This document shows positions 25,302-32,902 of a stretch of 33,615 bases of DNA, piece after piece. Below the pieces are notes generated by a model. That model had not been told where the DNA came from. It did no database searches and saw only the letters and a list, made by a program, of their open reading frames with translations. A program made the position numbers and the translations under genes. Numbering within the stretch: position 1 is the first letter of the stretch; each line of letters starts with the position of its first letter. The DNA lies in contig CAYMCQ010000041.1 in assembly GCA_964389025.1 (NCBI GenBank), positions 1-33,615 of the forward strand, read 5' to 3'. Source of the DNA: CAYMCQ01 sp964389025 (lineage in GTDB: Bacteria > Verrucomicrobiota > Verrucomicrobiia > Limisphaerales > CAYMCQ01).

Positions 25302-28300
25302 ATGGCCAAAGAGTTCATCAAGATCGGCGGCGCGCGTGAGCACAATCTCAAGAACCTCACGCTGGAGATCCCGCGCGACAAGTTGGTGGTCATCACCGGC
25401 TTGAGTGGTTCGGGCAAATCTTCGCTCGCATTCGACACGATTTATGCCGAAGGCCAGCGCAAATATGTCGAGTCGCTTTCCGCCTACGCGCGTCAGTTCC
25501 TCGACCAGATGCAGAAGCCGGACGTGGATTTCATCGAGGGACTTTCCCCGGCCATCGCCATCGAGCAGCGCAGTTCCGGCAGCAGCCCGCGCTCGATCAT
25601 TGCCACGACGACGGAGATTTACGACCACCTCCGCCTGCTTTACGCGCACATCGGCCAGGCGCATTGCCCGGAAACCGGCGTTCCCATCTCCACCCAGAGC
25701 ACCACCGACATCGTTGACAAAATTCTCGCGCTGCCGCCCAAAACCAAAGTGATGCTCCTCGCGCCGGTCGTGCGGCGGCAGAAAGGCGAGTTCCGCGATG
25801 TGTTCGAGCGGCTCGCGCGCGAGGGCTTCGGCCGCGCCCCCGTGGATGGTGAACTCATTGNNNNNNNNNNACGCCTCGATCTCGTGCGACGTCTCGCGCG
25901 GCCGGCTGCGCTTCGCGCTGCCAGACACCGGGTCGATCGTCCACGCGACGCCGCTGCGTTCATCGAGCGCCGCCGTCAGACCTCGCGTGGGATCGGCGGG
26001 CTTCGTCCGCGCCCGCGTGGATGGTGAACTCATTGAACTTGGCGACGAAAACACGCGCGTCAAACTCGACAAAAAGAAATTTCACAACATCGAGGCCGTC
26101 GTGGATCGCCTCGTGATTGACGACAAAATCCGCGTGCGCCTCGGAGATTCCGTCGAGACGGCGCTCCGCTGGGGAGAAGGCGTGATGTTTACGTTGCACG
26201 ACTCATCTGGTAGGGCTGACCTGCCGGTCAGCCGGGGCGACCCGCAGGCCGCTCCTACCAGGTCAGCGTGGATTGAAACCCTTCACTCCAACAAGATGTG
26301 CTCGCCTGCGACGGGAAAAAGTTTTGACCCGCCCACGCCGAAGCATTTTTCCTTCAACGCTCCGGCGGGCGCGTGTCCGGTCTGCCACGGTCTCGGCCAG
26401 AAAATGGTTTTTGACGAATCGCTCGTCGTGCCTGATCCCGAACTGCCGCTCGATGGCGCGATACAGCCGTGGCGTCGCGCGGGCAAGCGGCTTATCATTT
26501 ACTACAAAGCCATGCTGCGTTCGGTGGCGGCGCATTTTGACGTGAGCCTCGAAACGCCGTTCAAGGATTTGCCAGAGGATTTCAAAAAGGTTCTGCTCAA
26601 CGGTTCCGGCGAGCTTGAGATCGAATTCCGTTTCTGGCGCGCGGGCAAAGTCAGCTCAATCAAGCGCCCGTTCGAAGGTGTGCTGCCAAATCTCGAACGT
26701 CTCGCCACCGACAGCGAAAGCGAATTCATCCGCAACCGCCTCAAGTCTTACATGAGCCCGCAGTTTTGCGACGCCTGCAAAGGCAGACGCTTGAAGCCGG
26801 AAATCCTCGCAGTCACGTTGGGTGGCACAGGCGTCTCGCCTGTTGTTTCGGGCGTCCCGCCCGAAACCGTCGACGGGCGTGAGCTTGCTCCAGACTCATC
26901 CGGCAGATTGCAGTCCACGTCACCCGACGAAATTCGGCGGGACGCCGAATTTAACGGGCGAGACGCCCGTGCCACCTCCAAAAATCCACGCAAAGCAAAA
27001 ATCCCCGGCCTGTCTATCATGGACGTCTGCGCGCTGTCCGTCGAAAAGGCGGACGACTTTTTTGCAGCACTCAAGCTCACAGAGTTCGAGCAGAAAATCG
27101 CCGGCGAAGTCATCAAGGAAATCCGCGCGCGGCTCGGCTTTTTGAAAAACGTCGGCCTCGGTTATCTCACGCTCGACCGCGAGAGCGGCACGTTGAGCGG
27201 CGGCGAAGCGCAGCGCATCCGCCTCGCCACGCAGATTGGCGCGGCGCTCGTCGGCGTGCTTTACGTCCTCGACGAGCCGAGCATCGGTCTGCATCAGCGC
27301 GACAACGACCGGTTGCTCCACACGCTCAAAGGACTGCGCGATTTGGGAAACACAGTCCTCGTCGTCGAGCATGATGCCGACACCATCCGCAGCGCCGATT
27401 ACATTCTGGATCTGGGGCCGGGCGCGGGAATTCATGGCGGAGAACTCGTTGCTTCGGGAACGTTGCCGGAGATTCTCGCGGTTAAAAAATCCCTCACCGG
27501 CCAGTATCTCACCGGCGAACTTGAAATTCCGATTCCAAAAAAACGGATTGCGCCGACGACAGATCGCGGCTGGCTGGAAGCGCTCGGCTGCCGTGAAAAC
27601 AATCTGCAGAACATTGACGTGCGGATTCCACTCGGCACGTTCACCTGTGTCACCGGTGTCAGCGGTTCCGGCAAGTCCACTTTCGTGGACGACATTTTAC
27701 GGCGCGCGCTGTTCCGAAAGCTCTACAGCTCGAAGGACAAACCCGGCGAACATCGCGCGCTCAAAGGTTTTGAAAATCTGGACAAGGTCATCGTCATAGA
27801 CCAGTCGCCGATCGGTCGCACGCCTCGCAGCAATCCGGCGACTTATACGGGCATGTTCAATCACATCCGCGACCTGTTCGCGCGTCTGCCGGCGGCGAAG
27901 ATTCGCGGCTACGAACCAGGACGTTTCAGTTTCAACGTCAAGGGCGGTCGCTGCGAAAAATGCGAGGGTGACGGCGTCTTGAAGATCGAAATGAATTTTC
28001 TACCGGCGGTCTATGTGACGTGCGAGGCGTGCAACGGCAAACGTTACAACCGCGAGACACTGGAGATCGCCTACAAGGGCAAGAACATCGCCGACGTGCT
28101 GGACATGACGGTGGACGAAGCGGTGACTTTTTTCCGCGCCGTGCCGAAAATTTTCGACCCGCTGCTGACGCTCGCGGAGGTCGGCCTCGGCTACATCCAT
28201 CTCGGGCAGCAGGCCACGACGTTGAGTGGCGGGGAGGCGCAGCGCGTGAAGCTGGCAACGGAATTGAGCCGCAAAGCGACCGGCAAGACGCTCTACATTT

Positions 28301-28587
28301 TGGACGAGCCGACGACCGGATTGCATTTCCACGACGTGGCGAAACTGCTGGAAGTCCTTTTCAAACTCCGTGCGACGGGCAACACGCTGCTCGTCATCGA
28401 ACACAACCTCGACGTGATCAAAACGGCGGATTGGATAATTGACCTCGGCCCGGAGGGCGGCGGCGCTGGCGGAAAAATCGTGGCGGAAGGCCCACCGGAA
28501 ACCGTCGCTCAATCTTCCCGGAGCCACACCGGAAAATATTTGAAGGACGTTTTGTCCCGGCGCGTCGAAACTGGCGAGCCAGCATGA
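25302..28587 (+). CDS. uvrA: Excinuclease ABC subunit A (UvrA), interrupted by an assembly gap
   Basis: UvrA, the damage-recognition ATPase of nucleotide excision repair. The frame from ATG 25302 runs to the N-run at 25861; the rest continues in another frame to TGA 28585-28587. Removing the 175-base duplicated join (25861-26035) restores one frame of 1036 residues. Visible are Walker A GLSGSGKS (33-40), the signature LSGGEAQR twice, a second GVSGSGKS, and the C-terminal zinc module with CEKC and CEAC. The first zinc module is altered: CSPATGKSF stands where CPxC is usual, while the later CPVC is kept. The protein is about 95 residues longer than typical UvrA, mostly because of two in-frame palindromic repeats (26207-26261 and 26821-26976). 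It overlaps an ATG of the next gene by ATGA. Function is very likely intact. Confidence 0.93.
25861..26035. other. Scaffold gap and probable misjoin inside uvrA
   Basis: Ten N (25861-25870) are followed by 127 bases (25871-25997) with no similarity to UvrA in any plus frame. Then 25998-26035 repeats 25823-25860 at 36 of 38 bases. The repeat after the gap encodes the conserved GFVRARVDGEL; the copy before it reads GFGRAPVDGEL, so the contig end before the gap probably carries two errors. The two contigs should overlap, and the 127 bases look like a chimeric contig end: on the minus strand they give a protein-like frame (WTIDPVSGSAKRSRPRETSH) of unknown origin. Confidence 0.85.
26207..26261. 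repeat. In-frame palindromic element in uvrA (first)
   Basis: The outer pair CTGGTAGG (26207-26214) and CCTACCAG (26254-26261) encloses a perfect hairpin GCTGACC-TGCC-GGTCAGC (26215-26232). It encodes about 18 extra residues (SGRADLPVSRGDPQAAPTRS region), just before the first zinc module of UvrA, where other UvrA proteins have none. Confidence 0.85.
26821..26976. repeat. 156-bp compound palindromic element in frame in uvrA (second)
   Basis: It has the same outer ends (GGTGGCAC 26821-26828, GTGCCACC 26969-26976) and the same length and layout as the non-coding copy at 163-318. Left-arm mini-hairpins are ACAGGCG around TCT and TTTCGGGCG around TCC. Right-arm ones are AAATTCGGCG around GGA and ACGGGCG around AGA. 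The stems differ from the other copy yet are fully paired. It adds 52 codons without a stop (starting GGTGVSPV, ending NGRDARAT) after the UvrA segment RRLKPEILAVTL, in what should be a surface loop. Confidence 0.93.
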
Positions 28588-28652
28588 CGCCGGACGATTC
28601 AGCCGAAGATTTCATTCTTTCCGTTCGGTTCGGTTCGGTTACGATTTTTCCG

Positions 28653-31058
28653 ATGCGAGTTGTTGTCCGGGTCATTTTGATTTTGCTGCTGCTGTCGTTC
28701 GCCGAGGCGCACCTTTTCGCGGCGACCGCCGCAGAGAACCGCGCGTTTCAAAACGCCGTGGACTCGTTCAACAATGGCTGGTGGGAGCGTGCTGAAGGCC
28801 AGTTCGCCGAGTTCGCGAAAACATATCCAAAGTCAGACCGTCGCACGGAAGCGATTCTCAACCAAGCGCGGGCGCGTTTGAAGCAAAACAATTTCAACGG
28901 CGCGGCCAGATTGCTTGCTGACAACATTGCCGAGGCAGGAAATCTAGCGCAGGAATTTCAATTCTGGCTGGGCGAGGCGTATTTCCTAAATTCAAACTTC
29001 GCCGCCGCCGCCGAAGCTTATGCGAAACTGACAGGAAGCTTCCCAGACTCGCCGCACTTCCTTGAATCGAGTTACAACGAGGCTCTTGCGCGTTCGCGGC
29101 TCAACGACTGGCCTGCCGTCATCGCACTGTTGAACCAGCCCGGCGCGTTTCTGACCGCCGCGCAAAATAGTTCGACAAATGAATTTGTCGCTCTAGGAAA
29201 CCTGCTGCTCGCCATGGCGCAACACGAGGCAGGAAAATTTTCTGACGAAGCGCAGACTTTGCAAAATCTCCGGACGCTCAAACCAAAACCGGAACTGGAT
29301 TGGCGGCGGCAATCGCTGCTGTGCCGCCTGCGCGCGGCCGAAGGCCGGTTGCCCGATGCGTTGCAAGAGTCGAAAAATCTTCTGGAAATCGCGCGCGCCG
29401 CCGGCCGCCCCGGGTTGATTTCCGAAAGCATGGTGGTTCAAGCGGACATCCTCGAGCAGCTCAATCGCGCAGACGAGGCCATGGCCATTTTGGAAAACTT
29501 TTTGAAACAATATCCGGACGATCCGGCAGCGGATGTCGCAATCCTGACCATAGGCGAATTGAAACTGAAAGATTATGTCGCGAGAAGTTCTGCAAACCTG
29601 CCGGCTACAAATTCCGCGCTCGTCGAAGCCGGAACGAATTTGCTCGCCGACGCGCAGTCGCAGTTCGACAGGCTCATCGGATTTTTCACCAACAGCCAGC
29701 ACGTCGCGAAAGCGCGCCTTGATCGCGGCTGGTGTTTCTGGCTTGCGCAAAAAACTCCTGAAAGCCTTGAAGATTTTACTTTCGCTGCCGGACACCTGCC
29801 GTTCTCGAAGGAACAGGCGGTCGCGCGGTTCAAGATGGGGGATTGCCAGTTTGCGCTCGGTGATTTTGCCGGCGCGCTGACGAATTATTCAAAGGTGGCC
29901 ACGGGCTACGCGTCGCTTCAATTCGCGCAAAACGAAATCATTGAGCCTGCGTTGTATCAAATCGTCCGCGCGGCCATCAAGATCGGCGACGACACTGCCG
30001 CCACGAACGCGCTGAAAAAAATTCTGTCCGAGCATCCGGACAGTTTCATTACGGAGCGCGCCACGTTTTTGGTCGGGCAAAATTTGAACCGCGGCGGCAA
30101 CAGCGCCGCCGCGCGAAATGTTTTCGCGGATTATCTTGCGCGCAGTTCCAATTCCACGCTGCTCCCGGAAATTCAACTGGCCATTGCTCGGACGCACGAG
30201 CACGAATCGAATTGGGACGCTGCCGTCGAAATATACAACGGCTGGCTCGCGACATTCACTAACCATGCCTTGCGCGCCCGGGCGGAGTTTGAGCGCGCAT
30301 GGGCGAATTATCAGGCGCGAAACGAGACAAATGCTTTGCCTCTGTTCACAAACTTCGTCGCGGTTTTTCCAGCAAACGACCTTTCGCCCCTCGCTCAATA
30401 TTGGATTGGCGATTATTTTTTCCGCCACCGCGATTTTCAGAACGCCGAAAGCAGCTACCGGCAGGTTTTTCAAAAATGGCCGTCGTCGCCGCTGCGTTAC
30501 GAAGCCAGCATGATGGCCGGCCGGGCGGCCATCGCGCTCGACAGGCCGGACAGCGCGATGGAAAATTTCGCGCGGCTTATCAACAACCCTTGCCCGCCGG
30601 AATTTGTCGCTCAAGCGCTTTTCGCCGCCGGCGATACGCTGGCCATGACGAACAATTTCACTAGCGCCATCACCTTGTTCCAAAAAATTCCGCAACTCTA
30701 CAAAACGAACGACCTTGTTCCGCTGGCGCTCGGTCGCATCGCGGATTGTTATTTTCAACTTGCCGCCAATGACCCGGGCCAATACGCGAGCGCGACAAAT
30801 TATTATCAGATGGTCCTCAATGCGCCGCGCGCCGGCGTCACCGCGCGCAGCCAGGCGGAATTTGGAATCGCCAATGCGCTCGAGAAGCTTGCGGAGAAAC
30901 AACCCGAGCCGGAAAGGAAGGCGTTGCTCAAGAGTGCTTTGAATCATTACCAGAACGTGATCCAGCTTGATTTGAATCCCGGTGAGAAGCCAGACGCGGT
31001 TTGGGTCGGCAAAGCGCAAAAGCGGATCGCAAAGCTGGAGGAACAAAATGGAAAATAG
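28653..31058 (+). CDS. Exported tetratricopeptide-repeat protein
   Basis: From ATG 28653 this is an 801-residue protein starting with a clear signal peptide (MRVVVRVILILLLLSFAEAHLFA). An upstream ATG at 28584 overlaps the uvrA stop (ATGA) and would add 23 acidic residues before the signal; I prefer the later start. The mature part is a long series of helical TPR-like repeats, for example NRAFQNAVDSFNNGWWERAE, FAAAAEAYAKLTGSFPDSPH, LGDFAGALTNYSKVATGYA and FQNAESSYRQVFQKWPSSP. The arrangement resembles BamD/YbgF-type periplasmic scaffolds but is much longer. It probably mediates protein-protein contacts in the periplasm or outer envelope. No catalytic motif is seen and no specific partner can be named. 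Confidence 0.85.
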   Translation: MRVVVRVILILLLLSFAEAHLFAATAAENRAFQNAVDSFNNGWWERAEGQFAEFAKTYPKSDRRTEAILNQARARLKQNNFNGAARLLADNIAEAGNLAQEFQFWLGEAYFLNSNFAAAAEAYAKLTGSFPDSPHFLESSYNEALARSRLNDWPAVIALLNQPGAFLTAAQNSSTNEFVALGNLLLAMAQHEAGKFSDEAQTLQNLRTLKPKPELDWRRQSLLCRLRAAEGRLPDALQESKNLLEIARAAGRPGLISESMVVQADILEQLNRADEAMAILENFLKQYPDDPAADVAILTIGELKLKDYVARSSANLPATNSALVEAGTNLLADAQSQFDRLIGFFTNSQHVAKARLDRGWCFWLAQKTPESLEDFTFAAGHLPFSKEQAVARFKMGDCQFALGDFAGALTNYSKVATGYASLQFAQNEIIEPALYQIVRAAIKIGDDTAATNALKKILSEHPDSFITERATFLVGQNLNRGGNSAAARNVFADYLARSSNSTLLPEIQLAIARTHEHESNWDAAVEIYNGWLATFTNHALRARAEFERAWANYQARNETNALPLFTNFVAVFPANDLSPLAQYWIGDYFFRHRDFQNAESSYRQVFQKWPSSPLRYEASMMAGRAAIALDRPDSAMENFARLINNPCPPEFVAQALFAAGDTLAMTNNFTSAITLFQKIPQLYKTNDLVPLALGRIADCYFQLAANDPGQYASATNYYQMVLNAPRAGVTARSQAEFGIANALEKLAEKQPEPERKALLKSALNHYQNVIQLDLNPGEKPDAVWVGKAQKRIAKLEEQNGK

Positions 31059-31104
31059 CGCCGCAAGTTTGACAGAATTTTTCCAACAGCTAATTTGAGC
31101 CGGG

Positions 31105-31455
31105 ATGAATACCGAAACTGCCACTGAATCCGTGATCGGGCTGACCGAACGCGCGGCTAACGAAGTGAGATCGCTTCTGGAGAAAGAACCTGCGAACGCG
31201 GGAAAATTTTTGCGCGTCTATGTCGAAAAGGGCGGTTGCTCTGGGATGCAATACGGCATGACCTTCGACGAGAAGCGCGGTGGCGACTTCACGGCGGAAG
31301 CCCACGGCGTGACGGTGCTGGTTGACCCGTTCAGCGCGGAATACCTTCGCGGAACCGCGGTGGATTTCAGTGATGCATTGACTGGTGGCGGTTTCAAGAT
31401 TTCAAATCCCAAGGCGAAACAAAGTTGCGGCTGTGGAAAATCCTTTGAGACCTGA
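31105..31455 (+). CDS. erpA: Iron-sulfur cluster carrier/insertion protein, ErpA/IscA (HesB) family
   Basis: A 116-residue protein of the usual A-type carrier length. It opens with a helix (IGLTERAANEVRSLLEKE), followed by VYVEKGGCSGMQYGMTFD with the first ligand Cys45. It ends in QSCGCGKSF with Cys108 and Cys110. These three cysteines bind the transient Fe-S cluster that is passed to apo-proteins. LVDPFSAEYLRGTAVDF and GGGFKISNPKA are the remaining family signatures. Of the A-type carriers the GGGFKISNP end and length fit ErpA best; IscA or SufA cannot be excluded. It lies alone between the TPR protein and a terminator. ThiC, encoded downstream, is itself a 4Fe-4S radical SAM enzyme, but the two are not in one operon. 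Confidence 0.92.
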   Translation: MNTETATESVIGLTERAANEVRSLLEKEPANAGKFLRVYVEKGGCSGMQYGMTFDEKRGGDFTAEAHGVTVLVDPFSAEYLRGTAVDFSDALTGGGFKISNPKAKQSCGCGKSFET

Positions 31456-31483
31456 CAACACAGCCGGCATGGCCGGACAACGC

Positions 31484-31512
31484 CGTTCTGCGTTATGCGG
31501 AATGCCTTTTTA
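31484..31512 (+). terminator. Probable rho-independent terminator after erpA
   Basis: CGTTCTGC (31484-31491) pairs with GCGGAATG (31497-31504), with two G-T wobbles and a 5-base loop, followed by CC and a T-rich tract (TTTTTATTT). It is 28 bases after the erpA stop. Confidence 0.5.
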
Positions 31513-31556
31513 TTTGACCCGTCTAGTTGACGCATTTTCCTGCGAAACCTAAAGTC

Positions 31557-32711
31557 ATGAACATGTTTTCCAAACCATTCCTGCTCTTGGTCTGCGCTTG
31601 TTGCGCGTTCCTTGCGGCAACGGAAAAAATTTCGGCGAAAACCGGGATGATCTTTATCGCCGCGAGAAAGGCAATCCACGCAGCCGACATGGACATGAAC
31701 ACCGGCACGCTGACAAATCTGCGGGTTGCGGCGGACATTGCCGGCCCGCAATTTATTGTGATTGATCCAAAGCAGAGATTCTTGTTCACCCTGAACACAA
31801 CGACTGCTGACGGCGTTAGAACCGGCATGGTCAGCGCGTTTTCCATAGCTTCAAAAACCGGCAAGCTTACCTTGCTGAACCAGCAGCCGACGCGCGGCGC
31901 CGGACCGACACATCTTGACGTGGACAACGGCTGCAAAACGATTTTGGTCGCGAATTACGGCGGAGGCAGCGTGGCTGCATTCGGGGTTGATAAAGACGGA
32001 GCGCTCGCCACCGCTTCATCGTTTATTCAACACGAAGGTTCAGGCCCCAACGCACAGCGACAACAGGGGCCGCACGCGCATTGCATCAACATTGATCCCG
32101 CAAACCGCTTTGCGCTCTCATGTGATTTGGGCGCGGATAAAGTGTTCGTTTACAAATTGGATTCCGCCAAAAGCACACTCGCTCCGAATGACCCGCCGTT
32201 CGCATCGCTCAAACCCGGAGCAGGCCCGCGCCATCTCGCATTCCATCCGAGTGGCCGCTTTGTTTACGTAATCAACGAACTGGATTCGACAATGACTGGT
32301 TTTGGTTACGACGCAAAACAAGGTGTCTTAAAAGAAATCGAAGCTGTTTCGACACTCCCGGCGGATTTCACCGGAAGAAATTTTCCTGCCGAAGTCGCGG
32401 TGCATCCAGGCGGAAAATTTCTCTACGGCTCAAATCGGGGCCACGACAGCATCGTCGTGTTTGGCATCAACAAAAACACGGGGCGGCTTGTGCCAGTTCA
32501 GCACCAGTCAACAGGAGGTAAAACTCCGCGCCATTTCGAAATCGAGCCGACCGGCAAATTCCTTCTGGCCGCCAACCAGGAATCCGGCAGCATCATTGTT
32601 TTCCGAATTGATTCCGCGACGGGGCGTTTAAGTTCCACAGGAAGCGCGCTTGAAATCGAAGGCCCCTCCTGCATCAAATGTTTTTTTCCAACAGCTGTCT
32701 CAAACCGTTGA
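31557..32711 (+). CDS. Exported lactonase-like seven-bladed beta-propeller (YbhE / 6-phosphogluconolactonase-like family)
   Basis: A 384-residue protein. ATG 31557 gives a signal peptide (MNMFSKPFLLLVCACCAFLA); an ATG 30 bases upstream only adds a non-signal extension. The mature part has repeated propeller blades typical of the PF10282 lactonase family: QFIVIDPKQRFLFTLN, GAGPTHLDVDNGCKTILVANYGG, GPHAHCINIDPANRFALSCD, GAGPRHLAFHPSGRFVYVIN, PAEVAVHPGGKFLYGSNRG and TPRHFEIEPTGKFLLAANQE. Family members include cytoplasmic 6-phosphogluconolactonase (Pgl) and muconate-cycloisomerase-like proteins. The signal peptide makes a role in the pentose phosphate pathway unlikely, so hydrolysis of an extracytoplasmic lactone is an inference only. 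Confidence 0.88.
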   Translation: MNMFSKPFLLLVCACCAFLAATEKISAKTGMIFIAARKAIHAADMDMNTGTLTNLRVAADIAGPQFIVIDPKQRFLFTLNTTTADGVRTGMVSAFSIASKTGKLTLLNQQPTRGAGPTHLDVDNGCKTILVANYGGGSVAAFGVDKDGALATASSFIQHEGSGPNAQRQQGPHAHCINIDPANRFALSCDLGADKVFVYKLDSAKSTLAPNDPPFASLKPGAGPRHLAFHPSGRFVYVINELDSTMTGFGYDAKQGVLKEIEAVSTLPADFTGRNFPAEVAVHPGGKFLYGSNRGHDSIVVFGINKNTGRLVPVQHQSTGGKTPRHFEIEPTGKFLLAANQESGSIIVFRIDSATGRLSSTGSALEIEGPSCIKCFFPTAVSNR

Positions 32712-32752
32712 CGGCTGGCTTGACGGACATCCGCCTCGGACTTAAGGTTGGC

Positions 32753-32852
32753 CTTGTCACTGGGGAGCCGATGAAACGGCTGAGAGTTTCCTGATACGTC
32801 GGGAGAGACCCGTTGAACCTGTCTGGGTAATGCCAGCGTAGGAAGTTCGACA
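32753..32852 (+). promoter_or_regulatory. TPP riboswitch (THI element) of thiC
   Basis: The conserved TPP aptamer blocks are all present in order: GGGGAGCC (from 32762), GGCTGAGAG (32778-32786), GAGACCCGTTGAACCTG and CTGGGTAATGCCAGCGTAGG, ending in GGAAG (32841-32845). The P1 helix can form between TTGTC (about 32754) and GACAG. The aptamer lies 50 bases before the thiC ATG, the standard place. Two downstream segments could compete with aptamer strands: CTTCC (32864-32868) with the GGAAG of the 3' end, and CTCTCA (32854-32859) with the conserved TGAGAG. No T-run follows, so control at translation initiation is more likely than termination. Confidence 0.95.
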
Positions 32853-32902
32853 GCTCTCATTGGCTTCCGGTTTTCCTCTGACACGAAGATCCAAATAAAC
32901 TT

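Noticed and set aside
25861..26035. Frameshifted or pseudogenised uvrA
   Set aside because: The frame change equals the length of the duplicated join around the N-run; both parts are otherwise fully conserved.
31069..31096. Promoter before erpA (TTGACA at about 31070)
   Set aside because: The -10 partner (TAATTT) is poor and lies too close to the start codon at 31105 to be convincing.
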